64,000 bases of DNA from Rutstroemia sp. NJR-2017a BVV2. Its lineage: Eukaryota; Ascomycota; Leotiomycetes; Helotiales; Rutstroemiaceae. The number at the start of each line of letters is the position of its first letter. The first letter of the stretch is position 1. Location of the stretch: contig NJPS01000077.1 of NCBI GenBank assembly GCA_002946415.1, forward strand, positions 1 to 64,000, in the 5' to 3' direction. The notes beneath the pieces were generated by a model. That model saw only the letters and a list, made by a program, of their open reading frames with translations. It was not told where the DNA came from and did not search any database. The position numbers and the translations under genes were made by a program. Shown here in pieces: positions 22,010-31,629 of this stretch.

Positions 22010-24451
22010 ATGAACATGGCGCGTTATCTGATACCGTCCAAATTAGGTCTTCTCGCACTTGTTGAGTTGTACACCGATGGAATCGTATCTACATCGTCTA
22101 CCATTCCAATACTGTCCTTCATTCTCTCACAATTACTACCATCGAGTTCGGTCAAGCAAACGACAAATTCCTCCGCATCGGGACAATATTCTGTACTTAA
22201 TCTTGAAGCATTCGAGACACTTCTCAAGCACCACAATGCCGCTCTAGGACATCCTGGCAGATCGCTGTGGGATCACTTTCTTGCAAAGATATGGAAAATC
22301 GATAGTCTTAACGCTCTACATGAATTCTTCGCTCGGCTCAACAGTTTACTAGCAAAGACGCGGGAGGAGATCAAGAAAGATGGCGAACTTGGCATACCTC
22401 CCCCGGCTGAAGATATGATTCTGCTATCACGTACATCACCGCTGGGAAGCTTTGTACGAAGAGCTAAGATCGAATTCGAACGACTGAAATTTGGTGATGT
22501 TCTACAGCTCTGGACCACATTCATTAGATGGCGACAGGAGTCGAAGACATACTGGGCAAGAAGAGGCGGTATTCTTAGCAAGTGGGCTGGAGATCAAGTG
22601 CTGTCCGAAGGAGAGGAAGAGTGGGGACTAGAAGAGACGGAGACTCTGGCCCAGATTGCATACGGAGGTCTGGAGGACGATGGCTATGCTGGGTCGATCA
22701 GTACGGACGACGTAGAGAAGCTACTCGAGTTCCATGTCGAGCAGATGCAAAGCAAGTTCTCTCAGTGTTGATATTCATTGCTTAGTTCTTTCTCTGACCA
22801 CAAGGATTCTAGAACTCGGTACCCGCATGCCCGTTGAGGTAAAAGCCAAGCTCAAAGCACTCCTAGATGACAGTATTGTCACGCCTAGCCTTTCGCATTA
22901 CTTGATGTCAGTCTTATACTCTTTGTGACTCTACTCATCTAATCCGTGTGCAGCTTTTTGGATGCTTGGCGTTCCGGCGACTATCCTTCCTCATTTGATA
23001 ACCTACATCGTTACTTTGATTATACCATGCAAAATCGGGACCGTCTGTTCTACCAGTACGCTCTCATGAATCTTGCTGTACTCCAAGCTGACTTCGAGTG
23101 CTACGACGAGGCAGTCGCGGCAATGTTGGAGACAGTGTCCACCGCTCGTGAGAATAAGGACATGGCATGCTTGAACTTTGCTCTGAATTGGTTGTACCAT
23201 TTCGGAAAGGCTCACCCGAAAGTGATTGCAGGTTCAGGTTCTACAAACATGCTGGGGGTTGAAAAAGAGGGCCTTGCATTTCTCCGCATCAAAGCCAAGG
23301 AGACTGGCATGTGGACACTCTGGAGCTCTTCCTTACTCAGCGAGGCTAAGCTGGTATTGTCTAACGGCGAGAGCATTGCTACTGCATTTGAAGGCATACT
23401 AAAAAGCTCACACCTCGTTGCGGAGAAGGGTATGAAGAGCATGATGGGGCCCCAAACTGCAATGCAATCCTCCATCTGGGGTCGGTTAGGGGTAGTTCAC
23501 TTATCGAAACAGTACAGCGAGATCTTCCTCCGATGCCATTCTCGATATGCTCTTTTTGACGATACACTGAGGTTCACTTGCCGGATTGCGCACTATCTAA
23601 TGGAGCGTGGATCTTATGAGGAGGCTACGGAACGACTTGAGAATCTTGACTCCAATGCTTTACGTTCTTGGAAAGCCAACCAGTACTGGTTGAGGTACCG
23701 CGGTATACTTCGCCTTAAGCATGATCTCCATACCAACAATCTAGAAGGGGCAGATCACGTACTATCTCAGTTACTTCAATGCGACGGTCTTGAGGCAGAC
23801 TCAGATCTTTCTTTCGAGATTAGTACACTACAGATAGACTTTCTTATTCGTCGAGCCGACTTTGGGCGAGCGCTTTTGAAAATAGAGCAATTGGCCCATT
23901 CGCTAAAAGAACAAGGGGACGACATCAACTTACTAGTTAGGATGCTGACCACAAAAGCTCAACTATTAAGCAAGACCGGACGACCCGAAAAAGGATTTTC
24001 CGTTGCGATTCGAGCAGCAAGTATATCTTGGAGAGCCCGTTTGATTCCTTCATTATGGGCAGCCATGGGGGCCATTGTTAACATACTAATTGCTCTTAAT
24101 GAGTTCCAAGCCGCACGTCAAATTCTCATTGCCGTTATTCCGAGGGCCCTCGAGTGTGACAGCTGCATACTGAGCGCCCAGCTTTATTCCTCTCTGGCAG
24201 ATTCATACATGGGAATTGCTGGCCAAGAAGCCGCAGGCAGCCTCAAAAGAACCGAGAATCTGACGAAGTGCCTTGACTTTCTAGATCGAGCGTTTAGGGA
24301 GTATTCTGCTGTAAAGGATATTAACGGGCAGTGTGAGATGCGGGCTAAAAAGGCAACAGTCATGATGGTCGTCGGAGATAAGGTCTTAGCAAATGACTAT
24401 GCGTCCTCATTCCTGGACCTAAAGAGACAGCGAGTAGCCACTGCGTTGTAA
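22010..24451 (+). CDS. APC5: Anaphase-promoting complex subunit 5
   Basis: Scaffold subunit of the APC/C ubiquitin ligase that drives anaphase and mitotic exit. Three exons (22010-22755, 22805-22906, 22954-24451) give 781 residues. The N-terminus MARYLIPSKLGLLALVELY is typical; ATGs at 22010 and 22016 are both possible starts. The Apc5 core is FLDAWRSGDYPSSFDNLHRY, FDYTMQNRDRLFYQYALMN, then LETVSTARENKDMACLNFAL, followed by TPR-like helical repeats to the end. Intron 1 could use the GT at 22756 or at 22765, both in phase 2; the second would make a 40-base intron, so I prefer the first. This gene is a regular MAT-flanking neighbour in filamentous ascomycetes. Confidence 0.9.
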
Positions 24452-24675
24452 CTGCCAGCTTCCAAAGATTTGTGAGGAATGAAAATAGGCACATGTCTCG
24501 CACAATTACGGTGTTATGTCAGGAGGAAAAGTATTGCTACCACTAGGAAAGTAGACTACATCTAATGCCAATCTATGTTCAACCAACACTTCATGTCGGA
24601 TAGTCTCTTTAATGTTCGATAAAGTACCCTTAAAGCCGACCCCCTGCACTACCCCCACCATACACTGGTGCATAT

Positions 24676-25402
24676 CTACTCCGGCTTCTTGTGATAGTTG
24701 ACCTTCTCATTCCAGCTATTGCAGTTAGCATACATACTCTTGCGTCCGCAGGAAAATGACATTCCATGTCTTTCATGACTATGAAGCAAACCGGACTCGT
24801 CATTGATGGTGCGGGGAAGTAGACGAAACTTACAAAAGTGTCTGAAACACAAAGTTAGCAATTAAATACAGATGACCACAGGGTTCACTTGCCTTATCAC
24901 CGTCGCCCCAGAAGTAGTTCTTGGTTCTAATGTTCTGGTACGGATATTCTGGGCGCTCCTCCAATGGTGCCATATGGTTCCAGTGGGCCCAATGCTCCTC
25001 CCACAAGTTGTAAGCGTTGACTGATGCAATTATCAAGCAAGGAATTGTGACACTGTGCGAATCAATCAGCTTCTGCTTCCGCTATTGCCCATCTTCATGT
25101 AGCATTCCCCCACCAGTTGCCGGACAAGCTTACTAGATTGACAACTTTCTCCAGAGATCTGCGCACAACAATTAGCTCACTGCCTTGTTCCCAGTCTATC
25201 AGAATCATAACTCACCACTAGTAGCGGCAGCGTGATCCTTTACAGCCTTGCGCTCGCGGTTGAAAGCATTGTCTTCAGCACCTGTGAAACCGGACTCGCT
25301 GCTGGCGAAGCGTCGTTGGAATGGGGTGCGAATGGATTGTGGCCGGAGTTGAGCGGCGAAGCGCTGGGTAGCTGCACGAGACATTGCTCGTTGGGAGAAC
25401 AT
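24676..25402 (-). CDS. COX13: Cytochrome c oxidase subunit VIa (Cox13)
   Basis: Nuclear-encoded subunit of respiratory complex IV in the inner mitochondrial membrane. Five exons on the minus strand (25402-25216, 25158-25134, 25052-24893, 24841-24834, 24715-24676) give 139 residues. A basic presequence (MFSQRAMSRAATQRFAAQL) is followed by a helix region, one membrane segment (VTIPCLIIASVNAYNLW) and the family block HWNHMAPLEERPEYPYQNIR, then KNYFWGDGDK and TLFWNEKVNYHKK. Exon 4 has only 8 bases (ACACTTTT), encoding T, L and two bases of F. The intron before it (24892-24842) begins GCAAGT after AAG, a classic GC-AG donor. Without this exon the conserved GDGDK-TLFW join and the frame are lost. 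COX13 next to APN2 is a familiar MAT-flank arrangement. Confidence 0.93.
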
Positions 25403-25852
25403 GTTTAGAAAATTTCAGGATTCGAGTGTATTATTGTTGCGCCGCGACGCTGTAGTTGAAGTCGAAATCGTATGTTTCTTGTAACTCCACTCCGGTCAAA
25501 CCAAATGAGGTGGTGGGTAATACCTCAGGCATAAATTCTGCGGAATTACGATGATGCAAATGGTGCAACAGCCACATGAGCCACAGACGCCACATCAAGC
25601 ACGATCATACTTGGCCCATCACGTGGACTTCTTCTCCAAGTCTATTTCGATGGTACCTAGATATTTTGGGGTTGTCACTATCGTTTTTATGTAAGAGCTG
25701 TCGTTTCTATTTTCGAGGAAGTTGCGCATATATGACTGTCTCAAGTTAAGATAGGGAATGTGTTCGAGAGCTGATTTCCAAGCTTGAATGATAAGTTGCA
25801 TCTCACCACGTCGAGTCTTGGTAATCGATGTGGACTGCTAGAGACGTAGTCA
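25403..25852. promoter_or_regulatory. Divergent promoter COX13 / APN2
   Basis: 450 bases between the start codons of COX13 (-) and APN2 (+). A minus-strand frame of 60 codons at 25619-25801 resembles nothing and is left out. No regulatory motif could be named with confidence. Confidence 0.5.
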
Positions 25853-28060
25853 ATGATGGAAGGTGAAGGGAAAATCAATGATCGGGGCCTACGAATCACT
25901 ACATGGAATGGTAAGCGCTCGTACTGTTAGAGGCGTAACGTGACACTGACATCGGGCAGTAAATGGCATAAGGTCGGCCAAGGCACCTCGTTAATTAGAA
26001 GATCCTGCTAGGACTTCTTTTGCTACATGCAAAGGACAACGCTGACGTTCTTGAAGGAACCCATTCGGCTATCAGCCATGGCGTGATAAGAGGTCATTTT
26101 CCGTAAGTCGCAAATATATACCCTGAAAGGACGCTGGCTGAGTCTTTTCAAAGGCTATGTTTGATGTTCTTGAGGCGGATATCGTTGTCATGCAAGAGTT
26201 GAAGATCCAAAGGAAAGACCTTAGAGATGATATGGTTCTGGTGCCAGGGTGGGATGTATATTTCAGTCTACCGAAGCACAAGAAAGGTACGTTGATCCCA
26301 CGAATTCTGATTGTTTTTAACGCATCAGCACTGATAGTGAGAGTCTAGGATACTCCGGTGTTGGTATCTACACACGTAACGCTGCATGCGCTCCTATTCG
26401 TGCTGAGGAAGGAATCACTGGAGTGTTAACCCCTCCTAATTCTACGACCAGCTTTCGTGACCTTCCCGAGAACGAGCAGATCGGAGGGTACCCAACAGGT
26501 GCTCAGCTCTCGGATTACTTTCTGGATGCTGCAACCATTGATTCTGAAGGACGCTGCGTCGTTCTAGAATTTCCTGCCTTCGTCCTCATTGGTGTCTACT
26601 GTCCTGCGAATCGAGATGAATCTCGGGACGAATTTCGACTTGGGTTTCTGAATGCCCTCGACACTCGAGTACGAAATCTCGTTGCAGAGGGCAAGAGGGT
26701 CTTTTTGACCGGGGATCTTAACATCATACGAGGGGAGATTGACACGGCTAATGCCGAAGAGCAGTTGAAGAAACAAGGCTTGACAGTGGAGCAATACATT
26801 TCAACTCCAGCCAGGCGTCTCTTTAACCATCTGGTAGTTGGAGGAAGAGTGATTGGAGAAAGGGATGAGGGGAGGGAAGCCGAGATCATGTGGGATCTAT
26901 GCCGAGGATTTCATCCTGAACGCAAGGGCATGTTTACCTGCTGGGATCAAAAGACGAACGCACGGCCGGGGAACTTTGGCTCGAGGATTGATTATGTCCT
27001 CTGCAGCAAAGAGTGGAAAGACTGGTTTCAAGACGCCGACATCCAAGAAGGCCTCATGGGCTCTGACCACTGCCCCGTTTATGCCACCTTGAAGCCAAAG
27101 GTGGATATAGACGGCGAAGCGGTTGATATTCGTGACATTATGAGCAAAGATATGTTTAAAGATGGTATTAGACTTAGGGACTGGACAATGAAGGATCTGC
27201 TACCAACATCTGCCAAACTAATACCAGAGTTTGATCGTCGCCAGAGTATTCGCGACATGTTCACCCGAAAACCTTCAATTCAGGCTGCGGCCAGCTCTAT
27301 TTCTACACCCAGAAGCAACTCTGTAGATTCGACCGGGACATCAGTGGCAAGTAAGGACACCAACCAGAAGTTTCTAGAAGTCAAATCGCCTGAAGCATCT
27401 TCGATAATGAAACCTTCCATGCCAGAGGCATCGGTTTCATCAAGCTCTGTCAAACGATCCTCCTTCACGTCCTCCCAGTCGCCTTCACGGCCATCAAAAC
27501 GCGGAAGGACAGACACTGCACCCAACAAGGTTTCGGCAGGTGGGAAGGGAGCCAAAGGACAGCCAGTAAAGGGGCAGAGTAATCTTATGGGATTCTTTAA
27601 ACCTAAACAGCAGGCGATTGGTGGTGATGAGGCGAACAGACGAGCCATGAAAGAAGCAGAAACAACATCAGCTGAGATATCGCATCTTGCTGCGGAGCGA
27701 TCTACAAATCTTGAGTTAGAGAAAGGAGACAAACAAGCTACCGGCAATACAACTACAAACAGCAATCTTAAGGCAAGTTCTATGGATACCAAGTTCGTAT
27801 TGGATGACCAGAAAGATGTGGTTGATCCCATTGTAGCAAAAGAATCTTGGTCAAAATTGTTGAAGAAGCGGATCGCACCAAAATGCGAACACAACGATCC
27901 ATGCATTAGTCACGTCACCAAGAAACAGGGCATCAACTGTGGCCGATCATTCTACATGTGTGCGCGACCGCTGGGGCCTTCAGGCCAACAGGAAAAGAAT
28001 ACGGAATGGCGTTGTGGAACTTTCGTGTGGAGTAGTGAATGGAACGGAAAGGAGACATAA
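25853..28060 (+). CDS. APN2: DNA-(apurinic/apyrimidinic site) endonuclease 2
   Basis: ExoIII-family AP endonuclease/3'-phosphodiesterase of base-excision repair, and the standard left neighbour of MAT in ascomycetes. Five exons (25853-25910, 25960-25972, 26057-26102, 26154-26286, 26349-28060) give 653 residues. Exon 2 is just 13 bases and supplies the catalytic Asn region: ITTWN-VNGIR-NPFGYQPW. Other active-site motifs are MQELKIQRKDLR, LTGDLNI, SRIDYVL and GSDHCPVY. A long Ser-rich linker carries a PCNA-binding motif (QSNLMGFF, near residue 493). The C-terminus is a GRF zinc finger with Cys/His residues in CEHNDPC, NCGRSFYMCARP and WRCGTFVW. Transcription runs towards the MAT idiomorph. Confidence 0.95.
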
Positions 28061-28988
28061 TCAGACGATGGCTTGAGGGATTTATCGGTGCTACTCGGGT
28101 ACCATTTCCAGACGGCAGAGTACTTTCACTTTGTGAATAAGACGAGATACGGTTGCTACCCGGCTTCATTCACTGTAAGCTGTTGGATAGCGGAAATTTT
28201 CACAATAGGTCCATCAATTCCCTTGCCAGTTTACCAGCCACTGCTGGCGTAGAACTTCCTGCCCCCACCTTTTCCTGTTCCCTTATCCAGCCTTCTAGTT
28301 ATTTCCTGCCTCAATAGATTCCCAATACAGCAGTGTTCGGTCAATTTATGACTCACATCACCGAAGTTTAATCTCTCACTGTGTTCAATTTGCCTGAGCG
28401 AGTACTCTCGAAAACGACGACATTTCACCAAAACCACACCTCACTTTAGCGATCGACGACCATTCTCGATTTGCAGGAAGTTATTTGGGGACAAGTGGAT
28501 ACACATACTCCCATCCGAAACTTACTAATTTGTAAATAAATGTTGAGAAGGAAAAGGGAGATATGGGCTGTGAAACTTAGGCAGGTTGAAGATGGAGAAG
28601 GAAGTCATCACAATGGAGGCAAATCTTGCAACAAAAACGCAACACTTAATTGAATCTCACTATGTAAAGGTGCATATCATACAATCCACCGATCGGATCC
28701 GACCCAGTTTCCTCCACTGTGCAATCTCCCCTCCCTCGTAGCGGAGATGCAGGTATCATTTTATCCCTCATTTCCGAATAATTTCATGAAGCCTCGCAAT
28801 GACTGACCGAAAGTCCTTATTGGGGACGTAGAGAAAAGCAAAATTGAGAAACTAACACCCAAACCCCAGTCCCAAACTCAAGAGATCATGTGTCGTAAGT
28901 CGTGAAGGGGAATGCAAAAGCAAAGAGATTTAGATGGGTAGAAGGTTTAGAAATAGTAAGGTAGTGGGAGAGAAACCTTGCTCGAGGA
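28061..28988. other. APN2-MAT1-2-1 intergenic, probable left idiomorph edge
   Basis: About 930 bases between the APN2 stop and the MAT1-2-1 stop (convergent). No gene is visible. In heterothallic ascomycetes the change from shared flank to mating-type-specific DNA usually falls in such an interval, but the boundary cannot be located without a MAT1-1 strain for comparison. Confidence 0.5.
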
Positions 28989-30197
28989 TCATAGAGTAGA
29001 TCCGTAGAAAAAAGTAGAGAGATCTTGCTGCTGAGCAGCGTCAAAAGATAGAGCGGTATTAAAATGATAGCCGCGCCCTTGGTCGCTAGAGGTTGCAATG
29101 CGCCCTTGCTGGTCCATATTGTTGATGGTTGTGTGATTCACGAGGCCGTTAAGACCATAATGTTCCATCGATACATTGCTCGTAAAGCTGTGAGATGCAG
29201 CGGGGTAGCCTGCATAGGTAGCAGCATTGTGATAACTTTCAGCAGCTTGTTGGATGTCTAGATTTTTGGTGAGTCTCTTCTTTGAAACACGGCGCTTCTT
29301 CTCCGACGGCTTGCGTGGCGAGTACTTATAGTTGGGGTGTGCCTTTGCATGGTTTTCCTTGAGAACAAGTGCACGTTTTTTGTATTTGTCGCGACGATCC
29401 TCACTTTCTGCAGCCCACATGCCGGCGATGATGGAAGCTGTATATGTTAGAACCAACCCAAAAATATAACCTAGGCAGAACTTACATATCTCGTTGTTGC
29501 TGATACCGGGGTAGGCGAGCTTAATAGGAAGATGATTGTCTGCGCGGTAAAGAATCCATTCATTGGGAGGGCGAGGGATTTTTCCTCTTGGCGTAACTGA
29601 AGTAGAGGGTGCAGCTGGAGAAGAAAGAGTAGGAAGACTTTCAAAATTGGTAGCAGTATCATCTTCGTCATCGAATTGTGAGATAACCATTTCGTGATCG
29701 ACTTTCATTGGCAAGAAACAAATATTCGTAAATCCAAACACGGGTAAAAGCATTTTGTCATTGAAGAAATTGATGGGAGCAATGACATGACGAGGCTGCG
29801 AGTGGTCTCTGCAGGTAAGGCCTTCATACCCAGTATGCTGTCTTTGAAATTGGTTAGAGGACACTGCAGTGATATGGATGCAAGATACTAACTGGAAGAG
29901 ATGGAGCAGAAGTTGGCGACCAGCGACACCCAAGTTAAAGAATTCAGCTTCCGACCACTCCATGTATGGGTTTAGATCTGTGGCATGAGAAATCTCCAAA
30001 CTTTGCCAAATCATGAGAGTGTTTTCAAACAGTTCCTCTGTCAAGCCCTCAATACCATAGTTCGCAAACACGGTATCTCTGCTTGGGGGAAATGGTACAT
30101 CTGCGAGTGGTGTCTTGAGAACGGAGTTTTCTTCTGACGGGACGTGCGGATACTGAAGGAACAAGCCACCGCTCGCCGCCATCTTTGAGAATGACAT
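28989..30197 (-). CDS. MAT1-2-1: Mating-type protein MAT1-2-1 (MATA-HMG box)
   Basis: HMG-box transcription factor that defines the MAT1-2 mating type and activates pheromone and mating genes. Three exons on the minus strand (30197-29893, 29841-29486, 29437-28989) give 369 residues. The HMG box (about residues 187-260) reads GKIPRPPNEWILYRADNHLP, YPGISNNEISSIIAGMW, ESEDRRDKYKKRA, HAKAHPNYKYSPRKPSEKKR. The 48-base second intron (29485-29438) splits the box after NNEI, the position I recall for MAT1-2-1 introns generally. It has no in-frame stop, so retention would insert 16 residues in the box. The N-terminal ~185 residues have no motif that I recognise. The gene is divergent from the MAT companion gene, 467 bases apart. 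Identification rests on the HMG box and on the APN2/SLA2 flanks. Confidence 0.95.
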   Translation of the reverse strand: MSFSKMAASGGLFLQYPHVPSEENSVLKTPLADVPFPPSRDTVFANYGIEGLTEELFENTLMIWQSLEISHATDLNPYMEWSEAEFFNLGVAGRQLLLHLFQLVSCIHITAVSSNQFQRQHTGYEGLTCRDHSQPRHVIAPINFFNDKMLLPVFGFTNICFLPMKVDHEMVISQFDDEDDTATNFESLPTLSSPAAPSTSVTPRGKIPRPPNEWILYRADNHLPIKLAYPGISNNEICKFCLGYIFGLVLTYTASIIAGMWAAESEDRRDKYKKRALVLKENHAKAHPNYKYSPRKPSEKKRRVSKKRLTKNLDIQQAAESYHNAATYAGYPAASHSFTSNVSMEHYGLNGLVNHTTINNMDQQGRIATSSDQGRGYHFNTALSFDAAQQQDLSTFFYGSTL

Positions 30198-30664
30198 GTT
30201 TTTGGAATTCTAAGGAACAATTCGAAAGATTGAGGAGGCTAGATGCAGACTGTAAGAAGATATAAGACTTGGCGCAAGTCCAAGGTAAATTTATGGAGGA
30301 AATTGATTAATTGTGAAGATCGATGAAATGGTGGTCGTTGTCGTCGTTGAGGAAGTGAGGTTTAAAAGAACAGAGAAAGTAGTTAACAAGAGGTACAAAA
30401 GACAACTAAATTGATAAAGTTGTGCGGCAGGTAATACTAAGCGAAATTCGGAACTTGAAATAATTCTTTGTCGAGCAGTGAATGAAAGTGAATGCAAAGG
30501 TGAATGGAATTGGTTTGTTTGTATTGGCATCTCAACCGCGCAAATTTGTATGGTTCACTTTTAGACGAACACAAGTACAGCACTCGTCCGAAGGAAGTAT
30601 TTAAATTTGGTATTGAAGAGACCGAGCCAAGTGGTCTATATCGAGAGAGATAACGACAAAAACT
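30198..30664. promoter_or_regulatory. Shared divergent MAT promoter
   Basis: The 467 bases between the start codons of the two MAT genes should hold both promoters. On the plus strand TATTTAAATTTGG at about 30598 could be a TATA-like element for the companion gene. A run rich in GTCGTCG (about 30334-30346) lies nearer MAT1-2-1. Co-regulation of the pair is inferred from this arrangement. Confidence 0.55.
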
Positions 30665-31629
30665 ATGCAGGAACAAGACATCACTATGATCGATGCGGTT
30701 TATCCGCGCGATGCCACACACAACTGTGCCTTGGATGCTATCGGCATGTTTGATAATTTCGCAACAGAATTCCAATCTGAGTCATCCGACAACCAGACCG
30801 AAGCTGATTTCGGAATTGGGCCTGTGAACTACGATGTTATATACGATAAAGTGCACATGTTCATGGAAGACGAAGAAGATCAAACCGGTGAAAGTAGGAA
30901 GATGCGAGCGGTTTCTCCTCGATCCAAAATTTCCATTTCCCTATCAAAGATCGTAGAGAACGAAAAGTCGATTGGTGAAGACCTCATGAAATTCGAAGCA
31001 ACACTGCTCTATAACAAGGAGGGAAACGAGGACTCATTTGTTGGCAATCTACCCGCTGGCCATCGCGTTGCTATACGCATGGAAATCCAAGAGTGAGTAT
31101 ACACCATTCCCTTGTTCACGCTGCACAAAACTAACATGCATCTCAGAAACATAGAGAAGCAAGCCTTGGCCCAGAATCTGATAAGACTCGCTTCCCCAAA
31201 TCGCAGAATTCTAAAAGAAATCGCGACCGAGCTCAGCAAGCGCGACGTCCGAGTAAACATGGCAGAGGCTCAGGACCTTGGATTTGCTTTCTGGTGTCAG
31301 GACGGACCGGAATATGACATAGCACATGATCCTGAATGGTGGGAAGGGGCCTCTACGAAAAGCTGTGAAGTGCTGTGCTTGCGTGAGTTTAGCAACTGAT
31401 TATTCGAGTCTGATCATACTGATGCGTCCTAGTTTCGCGATATCAATGGGAGTACCACTTTAGTCAATTGATCCGAACCACTTTAGGTGCATTGGCAGAG
31501 TTTGATGAGACGGCGAGGGATCCGACAAGCCCCAAAACCAGCGACGAGGAAATGAGAAGCCCAAGAAAGAAAAAGAGAAAGATTGTTGCATCGTCAAGCA
31601 TATCATGTGTCGATCTGGAAGATAACTGA
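30665..31629 (+). CDS. MAT1-2 companion gene of unknown function (MAT1-2-10/MAT1-2-4-like by position)
   Basis: Three exons (30665-31092, 31147-31382, 31433-31629; introns of 54 and 50 bases, the first with a CTAAC branch site) give 286 residues. I recognise no domain. The N-terminal ~90 residues are acidic (TEADFGIG, FMEDEEDQTGES). The middle contains VGNLPAGHRVAIRMEIQEN and NRRILKEIATELSKRDVRV, then EYDIAHDPEWWEG. The C-terminus ends in a basic patch, SPRKKKRKI, that could serve as a nuclear localisation signal, followed by an acidic tail. There is no DNA-binding fold that I can see. Its place inside the idiomorph, divergent from MAT1-2-1, matches the second MAT1-2 gene reported in Botrytis and other Leotiomycetes. 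Orthology is inferred from position, not from alignment. Confidence 0.75.
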
